A stretch of 64,000 bases of DNA, taken from positions 5,580,001-5,644,000 of the forward strand of contig OW818658.1 in assembly GCA_942492815.1 (NCBI GenBank), given 5' to 3'. The stretch comes from JAEUWI01 sp942492815. Its GTDB lineage: Bacteria; Hydrogenedentota; Hydrogenedentia; Hydrogenedentales; JAEUWI01. A program made the translations under genes and the position numbers. The notes under the pieces are model-generated. The model searched no databases and was not told the origin of the DNA. It worked only from the letters and a program-made list of their open reading frames with translations. How positions within the stretch are numbered: position 1 is the first letter of the stretch; each line of letters starts with the position of its first letter. Shown here piece by piece: positions 58,125 through 64,000 of this stretch.

Positions 58125-60035
58125 ATGAAAATTTCTCTGCTGCTCGTTTCCACCTTGTTGGCCCTGTTCGTCCTGCCCACCGCCGCCGCGCCGCTCGATC
58201 TGGGCAAGGGCTTCCTGGATCATGGCGTGGCGACGCCGGTGAGCAATCACCGGGGCACGGTGGCCACGGTGGACGGCGAGGGGAAGAACGTGGTGCTGGT
58301 GTGGCTCTTCGACCACACGGGGGGCTATGCGCTGCTGATGATCGACGGGGCCACGGGCAAGGCCGAGCAGTTCCCCATGCCCTTTCCCCCGGGCGGCGAC
58401 TGCCCCTATGCCTCGATCTTGTCGAGCAAGAACAAGTTCTACACCCACTTCAACGGCTACTTCGCGGAGTTTGATCCGGCGGCGCGGGCCTTCACCTTCC
58501 ACGCCCAGACCGTGCCCCAGATGGCGATGGCGATGGGGATGACGGAGGACGACCAGGGCGTGATTTGGTCGGTAACCTACCCCGATAGCGGCGTGGTGTC
58601 CTTTGACCCGGCCACCGACACCTTTACGGACTACGGCCACGTCTACAAGCAGAACTGGCGGCAGTACCAGCGCCAGGTGGCGACGGACGACGCGGGCTGG
58701 CTCTATTTCGGCATCGGCAGCACGGCGAGCCAGATCATCGCCTTCGACCCGGCGACGCGCACGGCCACACCCATCGTGCCGGAGGATAAACGGATCACCG
58801 GCGCGGGAACTGTGGTGCGGGATGTGAACGGCAAGGTCTATGGCAACGGCGGCCCGGAGGATCTCTGGTACGAACTCTATAAAGGCGTCGCCACAGCCAT
58901 CGCGAAGCCCACGATCAACCCCAAGCCCATCATCACCGAGAGCCAGTCGCTCTTTCATCGCAACTTTCCCGATGGCAAGGTGCTGAAGACTTGCGACACG
59001 GTCGAGCGCATCCTGGAGATTGAGGATCCGGCGACGGGGACGGTCACGAAGCATACGTTCGACTACACGAGCGAGGGTGCCCACATCATGGGCATCGCCA
59101 CGGCGCCGGACAATACCATTGCGGGCGGCACGGCCTTCCCCATGCGCTTCTTCAGCTACAACCCGGAGACGGACCAGTGGGTGAATCGCGAGAGCTATGG
59201 GCAGTGGAACACCGTGGTGCGTCAAGGTGACCACTTCTTCGTGGGTGGCTATGGCGGTGGTTTCCTGCTGGAGTGGAACCCGGCGGCGGAGTGGATTCCC
59301 ACGGTGAAGGGTGAGACGGGAAAGAATCCGGAATTTCTCACGCAGGTACAACCATCGATTCACCGCCCCCACGATCTGCTGGCCCACCCGGACGGCAACC
59401 AGCTCGTGCTCGCGGGCACGCCGGGCTATGGCTACACGGGCGGCGGACTCCTCTTCTGGAATCGCGCCACGAAAGAACAAGTGCTGGTGGAGCACACGGC
59501 CATCCTGCCGGAGCACTCGACCCACAGTCTGGCGGCCCTGCCGGAAGGCAAGCTTCTGGGCGGCACGACCACCAGCGCCGGCACCGGCGGCGAGCAGAAA
59601 GTCCAGGTGGCGGAGTTGTACATCATGGATATGGCCACCAAAGCGGTGGCGTGGCACGCGCCGCTCATTGCCGGTGCGCAAAGCTATACCGATCTCTTCA
59701 CCACGGAGAAGGGACTGGTTTACGGTGTGGCGGACCAGCACCACTTCTTTCTATTTGATCCCGTCACGCGGACCTTCTTGTACCAGTTCGACACGAAAGA
59801 AACGCTGGGGTCCACCATCTCGCATCAGGGCCCGCGGGTCTTCGTTTCCGGGCCTGATGGCGCGCTGTATATGCTTTTCCAAAAGGGCATCGTGCAGGTG
59901 GACCTGGCCACGCATGCGCTGAATTTGATCGCCGAGTCCCCGGTGCCCATCGGGCCGGGTGGCGATATGCTGAACGGCCGAATCTATTTCGGCAGCGGAT
60001 CCCATTTGTACAGCTTTGGGCTGCCAACCCCATAG
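58125..60035 (+). CDS. Exported beta-propeller protein
   Basis: 636 aa from the ATG at 58125, which begins a good signal peptide (MKISLLLVSTLLALFVLPTAAA). The body is repeated strands of the NHL/SMP-30/quinoprotein-type propeller, for example SVTYPDSGVVSFDPATDTFTDYG and YFGIGSTASQIIAFDPATRTATPI, with further FDPxT-type turns. No catalytic residues could be picked. A sugar-lactonase or lyase role would fit the neighbourhood but is only a guess. Downstream the inverted-repeat element separates it from the second oxidoreductase gene. Confidence 0.65.
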   Translation: MKISLLLVSTLLALFVLPTAAAPLDLGKGFLDHGVATPVSNHRGTVATVDGEGKNVVLVWLFDHTGGYALLMIDGATGKAEQFPMPFPPGGDCPYASILSSKNKFYTHFNGYFAEFDPAARAFTFHAQTVPQMAMAMGMTEDDQGVIWSVTYPDSGVVSFDPATDTFTDYGHVYKQNWRQYQRQVATDDAGWLYFGIGSTASQIIAFDPATRTATPIVPEDKRITGAGTVVRDVNGKVYGNGGPEDLWYELYKGVATAIAKPTINPKPIITESQSLFHRNFPDGKVLKTCDTVERILEIEDPATGTVTKHTFDYTSEGAHIMGIATAPDNTIAGGTAFPMRFFSYNPETDQWVNRESYGQWNTVVRQGDHFFVGGYGGGFLLEWNPAAEWIPTVKGETGKNPEFLTQVQPSIHRPHDLLAHPDGNQLVLAGTPGYGYTGGGLLFWNRATKEQVLVEHTAILPEHSTHSLAALPEGKLLGGTTTSAGTGGEQKVQVAELYIMDMATKAVAWHAPLIAGAQSYTDLFTTEKGLVYGVADQHHFFLFDPVTRTFLYQFDTKETLGSTISHQGPRVFVSGPDGALYMLFQKGIVQVDLATHALNLIAESPVPIGPGGDMLNGRIYFGSGSHLYSFGLPTP

Positions 60036-60356
60036 GGACAGCGTCGCCCCTCGACGCGGTGCGCGAAGTGAAACTTCCACAATTCCATTGCTATGACGAG
60101 TGAGGAAAATGACAATCGGCGAGGCTGTCCTGTCGTGAGCGAGGTAAGCCCGCGTGTTCGAGACAAACCGCAACATCACTCAGAATCTACCCGGAGTTCG
60201 TTCCGCAACGCGAGATCGGTGCCTATCAGACCAGATCACCACGTCAGACGACAGGACAGCCGCGCCGGCTTTAGGCTACTTCCGTTCTTTGAGATGCAAT
60301 TCTTTCACCCTGCGGACACGGAACCCTGTTGAGTCGCGGGGCGCCGCTGTCCCTAC
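60033..60356. repeat. Nested inverted-repeat element (about 325 bp)
   Basis: Outer arms 60033-60056 and 60333-60356 (TAGGGACAGCG... mirrored by CGCTGTCCCTA) pair imperfectly; inner arms 60123-60136 and 60249-60262 (GGCTGTCCTGTCGT / ACGACAGGACAGCC) pair perfectly over 14 bp. No reading frame of note inside. It begins at the propeller stop codon and ends 12 bp before the oxidoreductase start, so its right end carries that gene's ribosome site. Confidence 0.7.
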
Positions 60357-60368
60357 GAGGAGTTTTCC

Positions 60369-61418
60369 ATGAACCGACGTGAATTCATCGGCGGCGCGAC
60401 AGGCGCGCTGCTCGCCGCACAAGCTATCGGCCAGACCGCGGCCTCCTCCCGCATTCCCTGCGGCGTGCTCGGTTTGGGCCATGCCCACGCCATCGACATC
60501 GTGAAGGTATTGCGGGCGTCGCCGGATTTCACCCTGGCGGGCGTGTGCGAGCCGGACGAGACGATGCGGACGCGATACGCCAACGAAGAAGCGCTGCAAG
60601 GTTTGACGTGGCTTTCGCAGGAGGCGTTGCTCGGCAATCCCGACATCAAGATGGTGGCGGTAGAAAGCAATGTGACGCGCCTGCTCTCTTTCGGGCGCGC
60701 CGTGGTGAATGCGGGCAAACACCTCCACATGGACAAGCCGGCGGGCACCTCGTTGAGCGAGTTTCGCGGCCTGCTGGACTCGGCGAAGACGCAGAACTTA
60801 CTGGTGCAGATGGGCTACATGTTCCGCTACAACCTCGGCTTCGACTTCGTCCGCAAGATGGTCACGGAAGGTGCCCTGGGGCATGTCCATTCCATTCAGG
60901 CCAGCATGTGTACCGATCTCACGCGGCAGAAGCGCGACGGCATCAACATTCATCCCGGCGGGATCATGCTGGAGCTGGGCTGCCACCTGATCGACATGAT
61001 CGTGCTGCTGCTGGGCGATCCGAAATCGGTGACGCCCTTCATCCGCCATGACACGGATATTGACGACACGCTGGCCGACAACACACTGGCTGTGCTGGAG
61101 TATGATCGCGCCATGGCCGTGGTGGAGTGCTCCGCGCGCGAGCCCCAGGCGGGCGGGGGACGTCGCTTCAAGGTTGCCGGCTCGAATGGATCCATCACGC
61201 TGGAGCCGCTGGAGCCTGCGACGGCGCGACTCGCCCTGCGCAATGCCCACGGGGAATACAAGGCCGGGGTAACGGATATCGCTTTTCCTGACTTGGAGCG
61301 CCACGTGCTGGATATGGCTGAACTCGCGGCATCAATTCGGGGCGAGCGGCAGTTCCCCTACAGTTACGGACATGATTACACCGTGCAACGGACCGTACTC
61401 CGGGCAGCGGGGGATTAA
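60369..61418 (+). CDS. Tat-exported Gfo/Idh/MocA-family oxidoreductase, second copy
   Basis: 349 aa, ATG at 60369 with GAGGAG 7 nt upstream. Signal NRREFIGGATGALLAAQA. Rossmann GVLGLGHAHAIDIV; MDKPAGTSLSEFR is the Lys-Pro motif; GGIMLELGCHLIDMIVLLLG replaces DxGSH with ELGCH. Only distantly like the copy at 54996-56372, with a different NAD-loop, so substrates probably differ. Likely sugar or cyclitol oxidation outside the cytoplasm. Confidence 0.9.
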   Translation: MNRREFIGGATGALLAAQAIGQTAASSRIPCGVLGLGHAHAIDIVKVLRASPDFTLAGVCEPDETMRTRYANEEALQGLTWLSQEALLGNPDIKMVAVESNVTRLLSFGRAVVNAGKHLHMDKPAGTSLSEFRGLLDSAKTQNLLVQMGYMFRYNLGFDFVRKMVTEGALGHVHSIQASMCTDLTRQKRDGINIHPGGIMLELGCHLIDMIVLLLGDPKSVTPFIRHDTDIDDTLADNTLAVLEYDRAMAVVECSAREPQAGGGRRFKVAGSNGSITLEPLEPATARLALRNAHGEYKAGVTDIAFPDLERHVLDMAELAASIRGERQFPYSYGHDYTVQRTVLRAAGD

Positions 61419-61527
61419 TGGAATCTGCAGGGTGTCGTTACGTGCATCGCAGATCAACATTCCGCAGAAACAGCCGTTGTGTTAGACTTTACTTGTGGAA
61501 GCAAAAAGAACGCATGGAGATAATAAA

Positions 61528-61764
61528 ATGCGCCTTAAGCACGTCATCATGGCATCGGTCCGGCCCGGTGAGCAGTCGGGCTATGTGGCCGAGTGCCTTG
61601 AAGTTCCCATCGTGACCCAGGGGGCAACTTTGGACGAAACAGTCCGTAATCTGAAAGAGGCTGCGGATCTCTACCTTGATGGCGAAGATCTGGTTTCCCT
61701 TGGCCTTGCCCCCAACCCCACCGTCGTCGTCACGATCGAACTCGAAACCGCATGCCTGGCCTGA
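61528..61764 (+). CDS. hicB: HicB-family antitoxin
   Basis: 78 aa, ATG at 61528 with GGAGAT upstream. The partial RNase-H-like HicB fold is seen in GYVAECLEVPIVTQGATLDETVRNLKEAADLYLD. No DNA-binding tail is visible. Overlaps hicA by 13 nt, so toxin translation follows antitoxin translation. Confidence 0.9.
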   Translation: MRLKHVIMASVRPGEQSGYVAECLEVPIVTQGATLDETVRNLKEAADLYLDGEDLVSLGLAPNPTVVVTIELETACLA

Positions 61765-61994
61765 AACGGATGTCAGGGCGGGACGTGGTTTCCGTCTTGC
61801 GTGCCTTCGGGTTTGAAGTAGTCTCGCAACGGGGAAGCCATATAAAATTGAGACGGACGGGACAGGGCGGAGAACGCGAAACGCTCGTAATTCCCGATCG
61901 CGCAGAACTTGATACGGGAACGCTGCGCGCCATCATCCGCCAGGCAAGCCGCTATATTCCAGCGGAAGAGCTCCACCCGCACTTCTACCACTGA
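61752..61994 (+). CDS. hicA: HicA-family mRNA-interferase toxin
   Basis: 80 aa. Double-stranded-RNA-binding-like fold with the conserved His in QRGSHIKLRR, and SGRDVVSVLRAFGFEVV and PDRAELDTGTLRAIIRQA around it. Expected to cleave mRNA when free of HicB. The order is antitoxin then toxin. Stop lies 9 bp from the convergent hydrolase gene. Confidence 0.9.
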   Translation: MPGLKRMSGRDVVSVLRAFGFEVVSQRGSHIKLRRTGQGGERETLVIPDRAELDTGTLRAIIRQASRYIPAEELHPHFYH

Positions 61995-62003
61995 ACGTGG
62001 ACA

Positions 62004-63008
62004 TTACTTCCGCTGCCAGCGGTCCTTTTCCTCCAGCACACTTTTCGGCCCTTCGCCGTCGAGCCAGATCTTCGCTGCCTCGTCCTTTTTCAGCCAGGCA
62101 TCCCAGAAGGCCGTGCTCAGGGCCGTGATGGCGCGGTGATGGTTTGGATTGCGCTGGCCACGGTCGAGGCGCTGGGGCACGTCGCCAAAGGCGCCGTGCT
62201 TCGCGCCGAAGAGCACCACCTCATACTTTCCGCCTTCGGGCAGGGCCGGAAACACGGCCAGCCGCGACGCCACATCGATCCCGCCGATGGGTGAGACGTC
62301 TTCCGTGCCCGTCATCAGCATCCAGGGTATCCGCACGCTGCCGAAGGCCGCGTCGACGCTACCCGCGCGGGGGCTGCTGGGGCTGAAGGCGCAAGCCGCC
62401 TGAATGCGGGGATCGGTGCCATTGATTAAGCCACGGGCCGCCACCTGGCCGCTCACGGACTGGGTCGTAATCGCGCCGAAGGAATGGCCCGACATGCCGA
62501 TGTGTGCCAGGTCCATACGACCCGCGAGGGCGTGGCCCGGTTCCTGATTCCATGCGGTGAGCTGATCGATCACCGCGGGCACGTCTTTGAGCCGCAGCAT
62601 CAGATTTTCCCCGCTGGCGGCATCGCGCATGGCCCCCAGGCGCTGTCCCCGACCCGCATCTTTCCAGACGGACTCGTCGCTTCCGGCGTGTTGCATGAAC
62701 ACGCACACATAGCCACGGGCCGCCCAGTGATTACCCAGATAGGCACCGTTTTCCCGTGAGCCGCCGAGACCGTGGCTGAAGAGGACCACGGGGGCATTCT
62801 TCGTTTCGGGCAGGGCATAGACACGAATGGGAATATCGCGGCTGCGGGCCTGATCCGTGATGGTGAAATCCTGCGTGGACACGGTGTCGACCCCCGGCGC
62901 CGCCAGGGGATCGTAGGGCGCGGGCGGTTGGGCGACGACGCGAAGCGACACGGCGGCCAGGAAGATAAACATCAAAACGAGAACGCGCAGTGCTGTACCA
63001 GGGGTCAT
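62004..63008 (-). CDS. Exported alpha/beta-hydrolase (PAF-acetylhydrolase/chlorophyllase-like)
   Basis: 334 aa. Signal peptide to about residue 26. Oxyanion segment VVLFSHGLGGSRENGAYLG, nucleophile elbow IGMSGHSFGAITTQ (Ser in GHSFG), then WMLMTGTEDVSPIGG (Asp) and FGAKHGAFGD (His). The family cleaves esters such as acyl or acetyl groups; substrate here unknown. No operon partners on the minus strand, as the next gene is 125 bp away. Confidence 0.85.
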   Translation of the reverse strand: MTPGTALRVLVLMFIFLAAVSLRVVAQPPAPYDPLAAPGVDTVSTQDFTITDQARSRDIPIRVYALPETKNAPVVLFSHGLGGSRENGAYLGNHWAARGYVCVFMQHAGSDESVWKDAGRGQRLGAMRDAASGENLMLRLKDVPAVIDQLTAWNQEPGHALAGRMDLAHIGMSGHSFGAITTQSVSGQVAARGLINGTDPRIQAACAFSPSSPRAGSVDAAFGSVRIPWMLMTGTEDVSPIGGIDVASRLAVFPALPEGGKYEVVLFGAKHGAFGDVPQRLDRGQRNPNHHRAITALSTAFWDAWLKKDEAAKIWLDGEGPKSVLEEKDRWQRK

Positions 63009-63133
63009 CTCATAAGCTCCAAGTCACCAACTATGAATAAAGGGCGAGGTGCGGATATCAAATCCATCGCAACCGATGGATTGAACACCAACCCTCGCCC
63101 CGGGTTCCCTGGGTCAGGCTCAGCGGGGCGCGC

Positions 63134-63283
63134 TCAGCCCTCGCTGTCCTTTTTTTCCTCGCCGTGGTGGAGGTGTGACAGCATGGATTTAATGTCAAAG
63201 GCGCCGTAGATCGTGATGTAAACGCACATCAGCGTGTACCAGATCAGGCAGGCGAAGGTTATGAATCCCCATACGTAGCTCAT
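63134..63283 (-). CDS. Symporter small accessory protein
   Basis: 49 aa, MSYVWGFITFACLIWYTLMC and on, with one TM helix and a charged His/Glu/Lys tail ending HHGEEKKDSEG. Its ATG at 63283 overlaps the stop of the symporter gene as ATGA, and GGAGGT lies just inside that gene, so it is translationally coupled. Tiny one-helix proteins are found after solute:sodium symporters in many bacteria; the role is thought to be in stability or assembly. Too short for default gene callers. Confidence 0.8.
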   Translation of the reverse strand: MSYVWGFITFACLIWYTLMCVYITIYGAFDIKSMLSHLHHGEEKKDSEG

Positions 63284-64000
63284 GAGTTGGCACCTCCTGC
63301 GATTGGCGTGTTGATGTGTCCGGGTTTAATCAGCGAGCCGATGACCATGGCGGCACCCGCCGCGGCAAAGGACAGAATGCCGGACCAGTTCGGGCCCACC
63401 CAGGCGGCGAAGTCCTTCGTGGACGGCACCTGCTCCAGAATGAGAAAGGCGATGGGAAAGATTGCGCCGATAAGCATGGCGCCCATGGCGCCCCAGTCGT
63501 TCGCGCGCTTCCAGTAGCAGCAACCGATCAAAATGGAGAGCATGCCCGAGAAACAGATGGTTCCCGTGACGGTCAGATAAGTCCAGACAGGGCCCTGGAG
63601 CGGATACCAGAGGCCGTAAAACAGGAAGAAGATGCCAAGGGCGGCCACGATGAAGCGGTTCCACAGGATGCCGCGCGCATCGCTCATGGGCTTCTTCCGA
63701 AAAGGGCCCATAATGTCGTTGTAGATTACGCTGCCATAGGCCAGCATGTAGGAGGAGTCGGTGGACATGTCCGCCGCGAGCATGGCGGCCACCAGCAGGC
63801 CCATGAGGCCCATGGGCACCACGGCCGCAAGCATCTTCGGCATGGCCGCAAGACTGTTGCCGCCGATGGCGTCCACATCGGGAAACATGGCCAGGGCCGC
63901 GATGCCCCAGATGCCGGGCATCACAAAACGCGCTACGAAGAAGGGGCTTGTGCGGACGAACATCTGCTGACCGGTCTTTGTATCTTTGGAGGACAGAATA
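63280..64000 (-). CDS. Solute:sodium symporter (SSS family), C-terminal part
   Basis: Open to the window edge, so the N-terminus is missing; 240 residues are visible. It begins ILSSKDTKTGQQMFVRTSPF; TM helices such as FVMPGIWGIAALAMF, AVVPMGLMGLLVAAMLAADMSTDSSYMLAYGSVIYNDI and FIVAALGIFFLFYGLW match the SSS family, with AADMSTxSS the usual sodium-site region. C-terminal end ITIAGG-type tail (NTPIAGGANS). Sugar, cyclitol or organic-acid uptake is likely; the substrate cannot be read from this fragment. Confidence 0.9.
   Translation of the reverse strand, partial: ILSSKDTKTGQQMFVRTSPFFVARFVMPGIWGIAALAMFPDVDAIGGNSLAAMPKMLAAVVPMGLMGLLVAAMLAADMSTDSSYMLAYGSVIYNDIMGPFRKKPMSDARGILWNRFIVAALGIFFLFYGLWYPLQGPVWTYLTVTGTICFSGMLSILIGCCYWKRANDWGAMGAMLIGAIFPIAFLILEQVPSTKDFAAWVGPNWSGILSFAAAGAAMVIGSLIKPGHINTPIAGGANS

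Noticed and set aside
58089..59744. 551-codon minus-strand frame opposite the propeller gene
   Set aside because: Arg/His/Val-rich mirror; the plus frame has signal peptide and propeller repeats.

Overview
The window is GC-rich bacterial chromosome. Gene content points to a free-living or particle-associated heterotroph of the Planctomycetota / Candidatus Hydrogenedentota type: DUF1501 and cytochrome-DUF1549-DUF1553 proteins, Tat-exported Gfo/Idh/MocA oxidoreductases, a ThuA-like protein, a GH106-type rhamnosidase, a dockerin-bearing protease and DapL. The phylum is an inference from gene families, not from a marker gene. No rRNA, tRNA or CRISPR array was seen.

Region 1 (1-9018, all minus strand) is a phage-type virion module. 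In transcription order it holds portal, prohead-protease-like protein, a 3 x 259 bp tandem repeat, a holin-like small protein, a LigD-type 3'-phosphoesterase-like protein, a head decoration protein, the major capsid protein, a small connector, a Dit-like protein, a tail protein with an inserted staphylococcal-nuclease domain, and the start of another tail gene cut by the window edge. No terminase, integrase, major tail tube or tape-measure gene is visible. Strong hairpins follow the decoration and capsid genes.

Region 2 (9310-24480) is ordinary chromosome: a CheY-like regulator, a translationally coupled pair (TolB-like propeller and a metallophosphoesterase fold that has lost its metal motifs), a secreted M4 metalloprotease with TIG and dockerin domains, SirB1-like protein, fructosamine kinase-like/LMW phosphatase pair, an AtpI-like protein, a GT2 glycosyltransferase, a stand-alone GspF/PilC N-terminal domain, a HEAT-like membrane protein and a secreted LRR protein. 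Region 3 (24814-40287) holds a membrane-anchored serpin, nrdA-nrdB under a cobalamin riboswitch (the beta subunit has the class Ic signature with Phe at the radical-Tyr position), a large membrane glycosyltransferase, a PTS EIIA protein, dapL, two paralogous amidases and a PilZ protein.

Region 4 (40455-64000) looks like polysaccharide and sugar turnover: a DUF1501 / giant DUF1549-DUF1553 pair, a VapBC-like pair, secreted beta-propellers, a TIM-barrel protein, a GH106-type enzyme, a Cof-type HAD hydrolase, two Tat-exported oxidoreductases, a cytochrome c lipoprotein, a ThuA-like protein, HicBA, an exported alpha/beta hydrolase and a solute:sodium symporter with its small accessory protein.

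Intergenic DNA is unusually rich in repeats: palindromic REP-type units, inverted-repeat elements of 145-325 bp, and short tandem arrays of 7, 9 or 10 nt period, often placed as inverted pairs. One family (TGGACAA-type) carries a ribosome binding site and start codon and supplies the first codons of two unrelated genes, the prohead-protease-like gene and nrdB.
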